A stretch of DNA of 64,000 bases from Phycisphaerales bacterium (GTDB lineage: Bacteria > Planctomycetota > Phycisphaerae > Phycisphaerales > UBA1924): NCBI GenBank assembly GCA_023382935.1, contig JAHDXL010000004.1:272122-336121 (forward strand). The letters run 5' to 3'. The translations under genes were made by a program, and so were the position numbers. This document shows, one piece after another, positions 17,294 through 25,932 of this stretch (the stretch's first letter is position 1; each line of letters begins with the position of its first letter). The notes beneath the pieces were generated by a model. It was given only the letters and a program-made list of their open reading frames with translations, was not told where the DNA came from and did not search any database.

Positions 17294-18211
17294 TCATCCC
17301 ATTGTCCGCCCGTCAACAGTCGTGTGGAAAACGTGTGGTTCGCCGCGCAGGGCGGCTGGTTGACAGTGTGGGCAGAAGACGGTCCCGCGCTGGGCGATGA
17401 AGGTGCGGACAAGTGTGTGCCCACATCGTGGGCAGGGCAGTCCAGAGCGCCCATAGACGCGATGATGCGATTGATAGCCGCCGGGAGTGTCCAAGGGCGA
17501 GCGGAAGTCGCGGATGCTCGACCCCCCGGAACGGATAGCCTGCCGGAGCACGCGGCGAATGCTGGAGGTCAATCGGGCCAGATGTGGGCGCGAGAGGGAA
17601 TTGGCGGGCGCAAGGGGGTGAATTCCCGCGTCGAAAAGGGCTTCGTCGGCATAGATGTTCCCGATGCCGGCCAGGGTCTTCTGGTCAAGGAGAAGCGTCT
17701 TGATCGCGCGGCGGGCGCCCCGGCATGCCCGGATGAGGTCAGGGGCGCGGAGTGAGAGAGCGTCGGGCCCCAACGACCTCCAGCGCGTGTGCTGCAGATC
17801 CTCGAAGTCGGGGTGAGCGCCGAGGAGCCCGAAGCGACGCGGATCGCTGAAGGTCAGACGCGTGCCGTCGTCGAGCGTCCAGACCACATGAGTGTGCCGG
17901 CGCGGCTGGCTGGTCAGGCTCAGCCCGCCGGTCATGCCCAACTGGACGTTGAGCGCAGGGCCGTCGGCACTGATGATGGCAAGTTGTTTCCCGCGGCGTT
18001 CGAACCGCTGGATGGCGCAGTCCTGGAGGAGAAGCCGGGGCTGGAGGCGCACCGGGCGCCTGTCGCGTCGTGAGCGCACGATTCCCGCAGGCGGATCGCC
18101 CGGCATGGCGACCACAGAGCGCGTGCGCACGTCGACACAGCACACGGTTCGACCGAGGATGGCAGACTGCAGCGAGAGGCGAAGGGTCTCGACCTCAGGC
18201 AGTTCAGGCAC
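17294..18211 (-). CDS. mutM: Formamidopyrimidine-DNA glycosylase (Fpg/MutM)
   Basis: Excises 8-oxoguanine and FaPy lesions and nicks the abasic site. The 305-residue protein begins with the catalytic PELPE (Pro2 nucleophile, Glu3), has the H2TH region (LAGIGNIYADEALFDAGIHP) and ends with a zinc finger CPRC-x16-CPHC (Cys260, 263, 280, 283). The start is GTG 18211, fixed by the need for PELPE at the N-terminus. It overlaps the tadA stop by 8 nt, so it is the third gene of a tatC-tadA-mutM run. Confidence 0.95.
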   Translation of the reverse strand: MPELPEVETLRLSLQSAILGRTVCCVDVRTRSVVAMPGDPPAGIVRSRRDRRPVRLQPRLLLQDCAIQRFERRGKQLAIISADGPALNVQLGMTGGLSLTSQPRRHTHVVWTLDDGTRLTFSDPRRFGLLGAHPDFEDLQHTRWRSLGPDALSLRAPDLIRACRGARRAIKTLLLDQKTLAGIGNIYADEALFDAGIHPLAPANSLSRPHLARLTSSIRRVLRQAIRSGGSSIRDFRSPLDTPGGYQSHHRVYGRSGLPCPRCGHTLVRTFIAQRGTVFCPHCQPAALRGEPHVFHTTVDGRTMG

Positions 18212-18674
18212 GGCGGAGATTCCGAAAGAAGTCGGTGAGCAGCGCGGCGCACGGTTTCTCCATGACGCCGGGCAGAACGACAGCCCGGTGATTGAGGCGC
18301 GGATCCTCGAGAAGGCGGTGGAGCGTGCGGACGGCTCCGGCCTTGGGGTCGGCGGCCCCATAGAGGACGCGGCCGACGCGGGCATTGACAATGGCGCCTG
18401 CGCACATGACGCATGGTTCGAGGGTGACGGCCAGCGAGAAGTCGTTGAGTCGCCAGTCGCCCAGACGTCTGCAGGCGCGGCGGATGGCCTCAAACTCGGC
18501 GTGCCCGGCCGGATCGCGATCGCGTTCGCGGCGATTGGAGGCCTGTGCAAAGACCTCGCCGGTCTGCGTGTGGTACACGATGGCGCCGATGGGCACCTCA
18601 CCCAAGCCGGAGGCTTGGCGGGCCAGGTCGATGGCGCGGGCCATCATGGTCAGATCGAGTTCAGTCGGCGACAT
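18204..18674 (-). CDS. tadA: tRNA-specific adenosine deaminase-like (TadA family)
   Basis: A cytidine/deoxycytidylate deaminase-fold protein of 156 residues with zinc and catalytic motifs HAE (58-60) and PCVMC (87-91). TadA converts A34 to inosine in tRNA-Arg(ACG); the length and MCAGAIVNARVGRVLYGA context fit TadA, although guanine deaminase relatives share the motifs. Start ATG 18674 (MSPTELDL) overlaps the upstream tatC end by 14 nt. mutM overlaps its own end. Confidence 0.88.
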   Translation of the reverse strand: MSPTELDLTMMARAIDLARQASGLGEVPIGAIVYHTQTGEVFAQASNRRERDRDPAGHAEFEAIRRACRRLGDWRLNDFSLAVTLEPCVMCAGAIVNARVGRVLYGAADPKAGAVRTLHRLLEDPRLNHRAVVLPGVMEKPCAALLTDFFRNLRRA

Positions 18675-19641
18675 TGCCTTCCTTGCTCGTGCCGGCAACG
18701 CGGTCGGCCGGGAGCACGACGAGCAGAACCATGCCCAGTTCAAAGAGCAGGTAGAGCGGGATGGCCATGAGCATCATGGAAAGTGGATCGGCGGGGGTGA
18801 GGAGGGCGCCCAGGATGGCGCATGCGGCGATGACGTGTCGGCGATACCGCGCCAGCGTCTGGCGATCGACGATGCCAGCCCAGCCAAGCAGAAGGACGAC
18901 GATGGGCATCTGGAACGCCACGCCAAAGGCCAGCGCAAAGTTGAGAAGCATCTTGACGTACTCACTGATGCGATACTGCTGGAGCACACCGGCGGTGCTG
19001 GACAGTTCGGCGCCGACGACCGTGGGCTTGCCGCCGTCGGTACCGATGCAGAATCGGATCTGGCGCAGACTGGTGTTGATCCACTCCTGTCCGACCACGG
19101 GGGCGATGGGGTCGTAGTCGAGGACAGCGATGCTGGACAGCGTGACGCCCCGAGGCAGCGGGCCGGTGGTGATGTCCATTTTGCCCAGGGTCGAGCCGAA
19201 CTGAACGAGGAACGCGAGAACGACCGGGAGGATCACGAAGTAGAAGAAAGCGACGCCGACGACGGTGAGGACGGCGCTCATGGGGACCAGGAGGTAGGCA
19301 AATCGCCGTTCGGCCGCGTAGAGCCCGGGGGAGACGAACTTCCAGAGTTGGTAGACGATCCAGGGGGCGCTGATGAGGATGGTGACAACGAGGACGACGC
19401 GGAAGTAGGTGCTGAAGGCCTCGAACGGGCCGGTCGCCAGCAGGGCCGAGGGCTGGTTGGCCTCCCGGAGAGACTCCCGAATGGGGGTCATCAGGAGGGC
19501 CAACAGGGGTCGCCCGACGCCCATGGCGAGGAAAAAGATGGGCAGTATGCCGGCGATGGCGAGAATGAGACGTCGACGGAGTTCGTCGAGATGGTCTCCG
19601 AAGGACATCACGGCCAAGGGATTATCGGAGTCAGTTGTCAC
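18661..19641 (-). CDS. tatC: Sec-independent translocase TatC with an enlarged periplasmic loop
   Basis: The core receptor of the twin-arginine pathway, with six predicted inner-membrane helices. TatC hallmarks are present: FGDHLDELRRRL near the N-terminus, PFEAFSTYFRV, and APWIVYQLWKFVSPGLY. At 326 residues it exceeds the usual 240-260. The extra about 75 residues lie after FYFVILPVVLAFLVQF and before YRISEYVKML, an insertion in the second periplasmic loop. Start GTG 19641. tatA/B are not in the window. First gene of the tatC-tadA-mutM operon, divergent from the sigma-factor operon. Confidence 0.93.
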   Translation of the reverse strand: MTTDSDNPLAVMSFGDHLDELRRRLILAIAGILPIFFLAMGVGRPLLALLMTPIRESLREANQPSALLATGPFEAFSTYFRVVLVVTILISAPWIVYQLWKFVSPGLYAAERRFAYLLVPMSAVLTVVGVAFFYFVILPVVLAFLVQFGSTLGKMDITTGPLPRGVTLSSIAVLDYDPIAPVVGQEWINTSLRQIRFCIGTDGGKPTVVGAELSSTAGVLQQYRISEYVKMLLNFALAFGVAFQMPIVVLLLGWAGIVDRQTLARYRRHVIAACAILGALLTPADPLSMMLMAIPLYLLFELGMVLLVVLPADRVAGTSKEGNVAD

Positions 19642-19742
19642 GGTCGGCTCGCGTTCTGGAGGAAGAGCATAGAGGGTCGGGCAGGGGCGACGGGCGGCGG
19701 CGTGGGGCGCATCCCAGTAAGCAAGCGCCTGGAAGGGACCAT

Positions 19743-20336
19743 GTGAGCGAACAGGCACTGACCGAGACTCAGGGCGAGTTGGCAGCGGCGCGGCGCGGCG
19801 ACCGGGAGGCGCTGCGCGCGGTGTGGCGAGCCCACCGAGCCTGGGTGGCGGCGATTCTGCTGGCGCACAAGCCCCGCGAGGCCGAACTGGAGGATCTTTT
19901 GCAGACGGTGGCGCTCACCCTGGTCAAGCGGATCGGTGATGTGCGGGACGAGGGGGCATTTCGCCCGTGGCTGAGGACGGTGGCGATCAACGTGGCCAGG
20001 GCCGCCGGACGGAAGCGGACGACGGAGCGGCGGGCGCGTCTGCGCCTGGCGGATCGACGCGAGGAGGAGAGCGTCGAGCCGAAGGTCGGCGGAGACGGCA
20101 AGTCGATGCTCGACCTGGCCCGACAGTTGCCGGACGGATATCGCGAGCCGCTGCTGCTGCGGTGTGTGAAGGGCATGAGTTACCGGGAGATATCCAACGT
20201 GCTGGAGTTGCCCGAGACCACGATCGAGACGCGCATCGCCCGCGGACGGCGGATGCTGCGCGAACTGGCGGCCCGGTGCGAGGGCGCCGAGGTAGTGAAA
20301 TCGGGCGCGGCGCTCGAGGGGGTGACCGATGTGTGA
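19743..20336 (+). CDS. ECF-type RNA polymerase sigma factor
   Basis: A 197-residue sigma-70 family protein with region 2 (AELEDLLQTVALTLVKRIG...FRPWLRTVAINVAR) and region 4 (LPDGYREPLLLRCVKGMSYREISNVLELPETTIETRIARGRRML). No region 1.1 or 3. The start is GTG 19743 after GGAAGGG; the upstream open frame is not coding by content. The next gene overlaps by 8 nt and looks like its anti-sigma partner. With the PDZ lipoprotein behind it, this suggests an envelope stress circuit. Confidence 0.92.
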   Translation: MSEQALTETQGELAAARRGDREALRAVWRAHRAWVAAILLAHKPREAELEDLLQTVALTLVKRIGDVRDEGAFRPWLRTVAINVARAAGRKRTTERRARLRLADRREEESVEPKVGGDGKSMLDLARQLPDGYREPLLLRCVKGMSYREISNVLELPETTIETRIARGRRMLRELAARCEGAEVVKSGAALEGVTDV

Positions 20337-20967
20337 GGCATGTTCGACTCAGGATCTGCTGATCAGCCGCGTGATTGACGGGCGGGCCGGCGGGGGCGAT
20401 TGGGGGTCGCTGCGGGCGATGGCCGAGGGCGACCCCGGCGTGTGGCGCGATTTGGAAGAGACGCAGCAGATACATGACATGCTGTGCTCGGAGGTGGCGC
20501 AGGCCTGCGAGGCGGCCGAGCGCGTCGGCGTGGATGCACATCGGCAGCAGGTTGACCTGTCGCGGCGCTTGTCGATTGCGGGGGCGTGGGGCGGTTGGCT
20601 GGCCGCTGCGGCGGTTGGCCTGGCGTGGACCCTGGGTATGCCGCTGGGAAGCGACGGGTCGAGCGCGATCGGCTCGGTGGTGCCATCGCCGGGGCCGGAT
20701 TATGTGCGGATCGAGACGCCGGAGGATGCGCTGCGGACCTACCTGGACCGGGGGCGTGACGAAGGCAGTGTGCTGGGGATGGTGTCGGATCCGCGGGTGC
20801 TGGAGACGCGGGCGCTGCCCGACGGCTCGGGCGTGGAAGTGTTGTACGTGCGCGAGATCGTGGAGCGCCGGCTGATCGAGCAGGTGTATCGGCTCAGCCA
20901 GGATGAGGCGGGCAATGTGCGGCCGGTGCAGGTGAGGATTGTGCCGGGATCGGATCGTCCCTTCTGA
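20329..20967 (+). CDS. Probable membrane-bound anti-sigma factor
   Basis: A 212-residue protein with a Cys-containing N-terminus (MCEACSTQDLL), an acidic cytoplasmic part of about 80 residues, one transmembrane segment (about 87-106, WGGWLAAAAVGLAWTLGM) and a C-terminal extracytoplasmic domain. The position immediately after an ECF sigma gene, overlapping it by 8 nt, and the topology fit an anti-sigma factor. The N-terminus lacks the zinc-binding HxxxCxxC motif of ZAS domains. The assignment rests mainly on context. Confidence 0.6.
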   Translation: MCEACSTQDLLISRVIDGRAGGGDWGSLRAMAEGDPGVWRDLEETQQIHDMLCSEVAQACEAAERVGVDAHRQQVDLSRRLSIAGAWGGWLAAAAVGLAWTLGMPLGSDGSSAIGSVVPSPGPDYVRIETPEDALRTYLDRGRDEGSVLGMVSDPRVLETRALPDGSGVEVLYVREIVERRLIEQVYRLSQDEAGNVRPVQVRIVPGSDRPF

Positions 20968-21036
20968 ACATGCGACGGGAAACGCGGGAGGCCGCATCTT
21001 CGACAAATGGGACGCAAGATGAACAGGAGGCAGGCA

Positions 21037-22287
21037 ATGAAGGGTCGAGTGATCGGATGTGCAGCAGTGTGGGTGGCGGCTGGACTGGCGATCGGCTGCC
21101 CGCCTGGCGAGCGCCAGCAGGCCATCATCGAATCGCCGGGCGGCGGACAGACGCTGACCGGGTCGTTTGATGTGTTGCTGAACGGGGCGCCGGTGATTGC
21201 GGCCCCGGGACAGGGCTTCCGATTCGTGGCTGAAGACGAGGAGTCGTTGCAGGTCACGATCGTGAACGACGAGATCAAGGTAGTCCGCAATGGCAAGCCG
21301 GTGCCGCCCGAGCGTGTCAAGCGCGATGGCGACAAGGTCAAGGTGCTGGATGAGAACGGGCAGGTGGTCAGTGAGATCAACCTGGCGATTTCCGACGAGC
21401 CCTGGCAATGGGAGAAGTCTGTCAGCGTGTCCATTCCGCCGGAGGAGCATCCGCCGGTGATGCTGGGGATCACGATGGGCGAGCCGGATGAGTCGCTGCG
21501 GGCCCATCTGGGGCTTGGGGATCGGCAGGTGATCATGCTGGACAACGTGATGTCGGGGCTGCCGGCCGCGGAAGCGGGGCTGAAGCGCTACGACATCATC
21601 ATCGCGATCGAAGGCTCGGACGATGGCGTGAGCCCGTCAAGACTGCTGGAGGTGCTCAAGGGCAAGCAGCCTGGAGACGAGTTGAAGTTACGCGTGCTGC
21701 GTGGCGGGCAGAAGGAGACATACACGATCAAACTGCGGCCGTATGACGAGGCAGCGTTGAACAAGGGCGCGTCGGGTCCGGAAGCGGGGCAGATCATGGA
21801 ACTGATGCCAAGACTTCCGGAAGTGCCGATGCCACCGGTGCCAAAGACGCCCGCGATGCCGTCGGCTCCGACCACGCCCAGCATGCCCGCGATGCCCTCG
21901 ATCGACGTGGAAGGTATTCTGAATAAGTTGCGTCTGCAGGGGCTGAGCGACCAGCAGATCGACATGGTCAAGAAGACACTGCGCCAGAGTCTTGAGCAGA
22001 GCCGGCGGGTGGAGATCATGCGGAGCCCACAGGGGAACATGATCATCCAGGGTCCGGACGGACAGACGCGGATGATCGAGGTTCCCAGCGCGTGGAGCGA
22101 CGTGTTGGCGCCTCGGATGTTGCGCGAGCAGGCCGGCGGGGGCGCTCCGCTCGAAGAGCGCCTGGGCGCCTTGGAGCGGCGCCTGGACGAGATGTCGGCG
22201 AAGATGGACGAGCGCCTGGAGCGCATGCTGCGCCGCATGGAGCAACTGACCGAGCAGTTGGAGCGGCGTGTGCGGGACGGTGGGTAA
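21037..22287 (+). CDS. PDZ-domain lipoprotein with coiled-coil C-terminus
   Basis: A 416-residue exported lipoprotein: signal with lipobox LAIGC, a beta-rich N-terminal part, a PDZ domain (about 145-235; GLPAAEAGLKRYDIIIAIEG), a Pro/Met-rich linker (about 265-300) and a C-terminal coiled coil (LEERLGALERRLDEMSAKMDERLERMLRRMEQLTEQLERR). No protease domain. The start ATG 21037 is set by AGGAGG; ATG 21019 lies before it. It could sense envelope state for the adjacent sigma/anti-sigma pair, which is inference. Confidence 0.82.
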   Translation: MKGRVIGCAAVWVAAGLAIGCPPGERQQAIIESPGGGQTLTGSFDVLLNGAPVIAAPGQGFRFVAEDEESLQVTIVNDEIKVVRNGKPVPPERVKRDGDKVKVLDENGQVVSEINLAISDEPWQWEKSVSVSIPPEEHPPVMLGITMGEPDESLRAHLGLGDRQVIMLDNVMSGLPAAEAGLKRYDIIIAIEGSDDGVSPSRLLEVLKGKQPGDELKLRVLRGGQKETYTIKLRPYDEAALNKGASGPEAGQIMELMPRLPEVPMPPVPKTPAMPSAPTTPSMPAMPSIDVEGILNKLRLQGLSDQQIDMVKKTLRQSLEQSRRVEIMRSPQGNMIIQGPDGQTRMIEVPSAWSDVLAPRMLREQAGGGAPLEERLGALERRLDEMSAKMDERLERMLRRMEQLTEQLERRVRDGG

Positions 22288-22428
22288 AGGCCCTTTCAGA
22301 GAGACCCCTTCACGGCCGGCGGGTGCTTGATTCAGGTCTCGCCCGGCCATTGGCCGGCGTCGGCGCACGGACCCTGCGCCGGCGCCGGCTCGTCTTTCCC
22401 GGGCGGGGAAGTGTGGTATGATCCGGCC

Positions 22429-23484
22429 ATGCCGAGCCTTCCGGAAATGTCAGGCATCACCCAGGTCCGGGAGATTCACGATCGCCTGTGCGGAGAGATC
22501 CACAAGGTCATCGTCGGGCAGGACGAGGTGGTCGAGCAGATTCTAACGTGCGTGTTCTGCCGCGGGCATGCCTTGCTGGTGGGCGTGCCGGGGCTGGCCA
22601 AGACGTTGCTGATTTCCACGATCGCCGGCGCCCTGACGCTTCAGTTCAACCGCATCCAGTTCACCCCCGATCTGATGCCCAGTGACATCACCGGGACGGA
22701 GGTGATCGAGGAGGATAAGGCGACGGGACAGCGGCGGCTTCGATTCGTGCGCGGGCCGGTGTTCGCCAACATGGTGCTGGCCGACGAGATCAACCGCACA
22801 CCACCAAAGACACAGGCGGCACTGCTGGAGTCGATGCAGGAGCGGCAGGTGACGGTGGGCGGGGTACGGCACGAGTTGCCCAACCCGTTCTTCGTGCTGG
22901 CCACGCAGAATCCGCTTGAGCAGGAGGGGACATATCCGCTGCCCGAGGCGCAACTGGACCGGTTCATGTACCAGGTGCTGATTCGGTATCCGTCGGCCGA
23001 GGAAGAACTGGAGGTGATGCGTCGCAGCGCCACCAAGGGCGAGCAGCAGGTGGAGCGTGTGCTGGACGGCGCGGGGATCGAGCAGATTCAGCAGGTGGTG
23101 CGGCGTGTGCCGGTGCCGGATCATGTGATGGAATATGCGCTGCGGCTGGTGCGGGCCACACGGGTGACCGAGCCCGAGGGTCGGGCGCTGGCGCCGGCGA
23201 TCGTGCGCGATTACGTGGCGTGGGGTGCCGGGCCGCGGGCGAGCGAGTATCTGATTCTGGCGGCGCGCGGCCGTGCGTTGTTGTCGGGGTCGCCGCACGT
23301 GACGCCGGAGCACATACGCGAGGTGGCGTTGCCGGTGCTGCGTCATCGGATCATGACCAACTTCAACGCCGAGGCCGATCAGGTTCGTGCCGACCAGATC
23401 GTCGAGGGGTTGATCGAGGCGATACCGGTCGAGGGAACCGGGGGTCGGCAGGCCGCCCAGATGGATCAGGTGATCAAGTCTTGA
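22429..23484 (+). CDS. MoxR-family AAA+ ATPase
   Basis: A 351-residue AAA+ ATPase: Walker A GVPGLAKT (52-59), Walker B VLADEINR, sensor ATQNPLEQEGTYPLPEAQLDRF, and the winged C-terminal lid. MoxR proteins act as chaperones that assemble or insert metal cofactors, usually with a VWA-domain partner encoded next door; here no VWA or DUF58 gene follows. The start ATG 22429 (MPSLPEM) is where family similarity begins. It follows the PDZ gene after a 141-nt GC-rich gap. Confidence 0.92.
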   Translation: MPSLPEMSGITQVREIHDRLCGEIHKVIVGQDEVVEQILTCVFCRGHALLVGVPGLAKTLLISTIAGALTLQFNRIQFTPDLMPSDITGTEVIEEDKATGQRRLRFVRGPVFANMVLADEINRTPPKTQAALLESMQERQVTVGGVRHELPNPFFVLATQNPLEQEGTYPLPEAQLDRFMYQVLIRYPSAEEELEVMRRSATKGEQQVERVLDGAGIEQIQQVVRRVPVPDHVMEYALRLVRATRVTEPEGRALAPAIVRDYVAWGAGPRASEYLILAARGRALLSGSPHVTPEHIREVALPVLRHRIMTNFNAEADQVRADQIVEGLIEAIPVEGTGGRQAAQMDQVIKS

Positions 23485-23569
23485 GGTCGGCCGTTCGGGG
23501 TTCCGGGGTTCCGGGTGTCGGAGAGTCCCGACGGGTCGGCGTGGCCGGCGGAACTGGAAAGAGGTCCAC

Positions 23570-24064
23570 ATGCTTTCACAAACATGCGAATACGCGCTGC
23601 GGGCAATGGTGTGGCTGGCGTACACCAACGAGGAACTGATGCCCACGTCGGCGCTGGCCGATCGCACGGGGGTGCCGTTCAACTACCTGGCCAAGGTGCT
23701 TCAGTCGCTGGCACAGGCGGACCTGATCGTGGGTCGGCGCGGCGTGGGCGGGGGATATCGGCTGGCGCGTCCGGCCGAGGAGATTTCCATGCTCGACGTC
23801 ATCAACGCCATCTCTCCGGTCGAGCGGATCACGGCCTGTCCGCTGGGGCTGGTCGGGCACGGGCCTAACCTGTGTCCTCTGCACCGGCAACTGGACCTGG
23901 CGGCCAAGGCGTTGATCGACACCTTCCAGGGCATCTCGCTGTCGAACCTTCTGGACGAGCGGGAGCGTTCGAGGCCGCTGTGCGACGCCGAACTGCTCAA
24001 GGAACTGGGGCTGACGCTGGAGGGGCGCACGATCCTGGACAAGAAGGAATCCGGGGCGTCGTGA
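23570..24064 (+). CDS. Rrf2-family transcriptional regulator, probable Fe-S sensor
   Basis: A 164-residue winged-helix regulator (MLSQTCEYALRAMVWLA ... TGVPFNYLAKVLQSLAQADLIVGRRGVGGGYRLAR). The sensing region has Cys90 and Cys102 (ACPLG ... LCPLH) with another Cys further on, so a cluster-binding role like IscR/NsrR is likely. No iron-sulfur biogenesis genes are adjacent, so its regulon is unknown. Separate from the downstream lysS by 37 nt, possibly co-transcribed with it. Confidence 0.88.
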   Translation: MLSQTCEYALRAMVWLAYTNEELMPTSALADRTGVPFNYLAKVLQSLAQADLIVGRRGVGGGYRLARPAEEISMLDVINAISPVERITACPLGLVGHGPNLCPLHRQLDLAAKALIDTFQGISLSNLLDERERSRPLCDAELLKELGLTLEGRTILDKKESGAS

Positions 24065-24101
24065 TTCGGGCGGGCGGAAAACACGGGCGTACCATGCGGG
24101 C

Positions 24102-25733
24102 GTGACAGACCCCTCCACACACCCCGAAACGAGCGTGCACACACTGGAGGCCCAGCGCCGGGCCAACCGGCAGGCCGTGGCCGACCTCGGACTCGATCCG
24201 TATGGCTCGCGCCTAGACGGGATGATGGATCTGGCGTCGGCACGGGCGTTGTTTGACGAGCAGGCCCACCTTGACTTTCAGCAGGCCGAGGCCGATCGAA
24301 AGGCGCTTGAAAAAGCCAGCCCCGGCGTGACGGTGCCGGCCTCGCCCGATCGGCGTCCGCGGGTGCGTGTGGCCGGGCGGGTGATGCTGCACCGGGACAA
24401 CGGGAAACTCGTGTGGATGAACCTGAGGGACCACACCGACGCGTCATTCCAGGTGGCGGTGAGCAAGCGGGAGTGCTCCGAGTCGGGCTTCGCGGTGGCC
24501 AAGTCAACCGATCTGGGCGACCTGATCGCGGTGTCCGGCCCGCTGATGAAGACCAAGGCCGGCGAGGTGACGCTGTGGGCCGAGACGGTGCAGCCGTGCG
24601 CCAAGTGCCTGGCCCCGCCGCCGGAGAAGCACGCGGGGCTTCAGGACATCGAGTTGCGTTACCGGCAGCGTTATGTCGACATGTGGTCGAACTACGAGAC
24701 CACGCGAGTGTTTCAGTGGCGCAGCCAGATTGTCGCGGCGATGCGCCGACGTCTGTCCGAGCAGGGCTTCCTCGAAGTCGAGACGCCGATGTTGCAGACG
24801 CAGGCGGGGGGGGCGGCGGCGCGCCCGTTCATCACGCACATGAACGCGCTGGACATCGATCTCTACATGCGGATTGCGCCGGAGTTGTATCTCAAGCGGC
24901 TGCTCGTCGGCGGATTGCCCCGCGTGTTCGAGATCAACCGCAACTTCCGCAACGAAGGGCTGGACAAGCATCACAACCCCGAGTTCACCATGCTCGAGTT
25001 GTACCAGGCTTACGGAAACTACCACAGCGTGATGGAACTGACCGAGGATCTGGTGCGGCACGCGGCGCGAGCGGCTGCGGAGTTGCGGCGAGGCGAAGAG
25101 CGGGTCGAACCCGATGGCCCATCATTGCCGTTCGGGGCGCTGCAGATCGACTACGGTCGGGCGTTTGATCGTGTGACCTACCGGGAGTTGTTCATCCGGG
25201 GGCTGGGCTTTGATCCCGGGGACACGGCGCGCGTGGTCAGCGAGGCGGAGCGGCGCGGGATCAGGACACGCAACGACAGGGGCGATTCCATCGACGCGGT
25301 GTTCATCGTCAACAAGTTGTTCGAGGACTACGCCGAGAGGACGCTCGATCCGGCGAGGCCGACGTGGATCATGGACTACCCGGCAAGTTTGAGCCCGCTG
25401 ACGCGCCCGAGCCGGAGCAATCCTGCCGTGGCGGAGCGGGCCGACCTGTTCATCGCGCACATGGAAATCGGGCCGCACTACACGGAGTTGAACAACCCCG
25501 ACGTGCAGGCGGCCAAGTTCCGCGAGCAGTTGAGCGGGCTGGATGACGAGGAGTCGACGTTCCGCACGTTTGACGAGGACTTCATCCAGGCGCTGAAGGT
25601 GGGCATGCCGCCGGCCGGTGGGATGGGGCTGGGCATTGACCGCCTGATGATGCTGCTGACGAATCAGCCGACGATTCGCGACGTGATTCTCTTCCCGCTG
25701 ATGAGGCCTCAGCGCGACGGCGAAACGGCCTGA
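24102..25733 (+). CDS. lysS: Lysyl-tRNA synthetase, class II
   Basis: Charges tRNA-Lys. A 543-residue LysRS II with the N-terminal OB-fold anticodon-binding domain and the class II catalytic core: motif 2 FEINRNFRNEG and motif 3 GMGLGIDRLMM, plus the LysRS-typical HNPEFTMLELYQAY. It is slightly longer than usual because of an insertion before the OB core (about residues 55-85). The start is GTG 24102, giving an N-terminus typical of the family. Confidence 0.96.
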   Translation: MTDPSTHPETSVHTLEAQRRANRQAVADLGLDPYGSRLDGMMDLASARALFDEQAHLDFQQAEADRKALEKASPGVTVPASPDRRPRVRVAGRVMLHRDNGKLVWMNLRDHTDASFQVAVSKRECSESGFAVAKSTDLGDLIAVSGPLMKTKAGEVTLWAETVQPCAKCLAPPPEKHAGLQDIELRYRQRYVDMWSNYETTRVFQWRSQIVAAMRRRLSEQGFLEVETPMLQTQAGGAAARPFITHMNALDIDLYMRIAPELYLKRLLVGGLPRVFEINRNFRNEGLDKHHNPEFTMLELYQAYGNYHSVMELTEDLVRHAARAAAELRRGEERVEPDGPSLPFGALQIDYGRAFDRVTYRELFIRGLGFDPGDTARVVSEAERRGIRTRNDRGDSIDAVFIVNKLFEDYAERTLDPARPTWIMDYPASLSPLTRPSRSNPAVAERADLFIAHMEIGPHYTELNNPDVQAAKFREQLSGLDDEESTFRTFDEDFIQALKVGMPPAGGMGLGIDRLMMLLTNQPTIRDVILFPLMRPQRDGETA

Positions 25734-25771
25734 GGCGCGTGAGGCCAGGCTGGAGCGGCGCAGGGGCGAAA

Positions 25772-25790
25772 AGGCGAGGCCGCCTCGCCT
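25772..25790 (+). terminator. Hairpin after lysS
   Basis: A perfect 8-bp stem, AGGCGAGG/CCTCGCCT, with a 3-nt loop, about 40 nt past the lysS stop. Only a short GGTTGG follows, so it is a strong hairpin without a T run. Confidence 0.5.
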
Positions 25791-25873
25791 GGTTGGCACA
25801 CGACACACGAGCGGTCAGGAACGCGCGGGCCGGTGGAGCGTCGGCCCCGGAGATCAAGCCCGATCAACGACAA

Positions 25874-25899
25874 CCGCCCGAGTCGTGTGACCCGGGCGG
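25874..25899 (-). terminator. Hairpin downstream of the leftward secreted-protein gene
   Basis: A 7-bp stem, CCGCCCG (25874-25880) with CGGGCGG (25893-25899), about 34 nt beyond the stop at 25933; on the minus strand it is followed by TTGTCGTT. Plausible intrinsic terminator. Confidence 0.5.
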
Positions 25900-25932
25900 C
25901 GCGTGGGCGTGAGTTGTGGAACTGTCGGCCGC

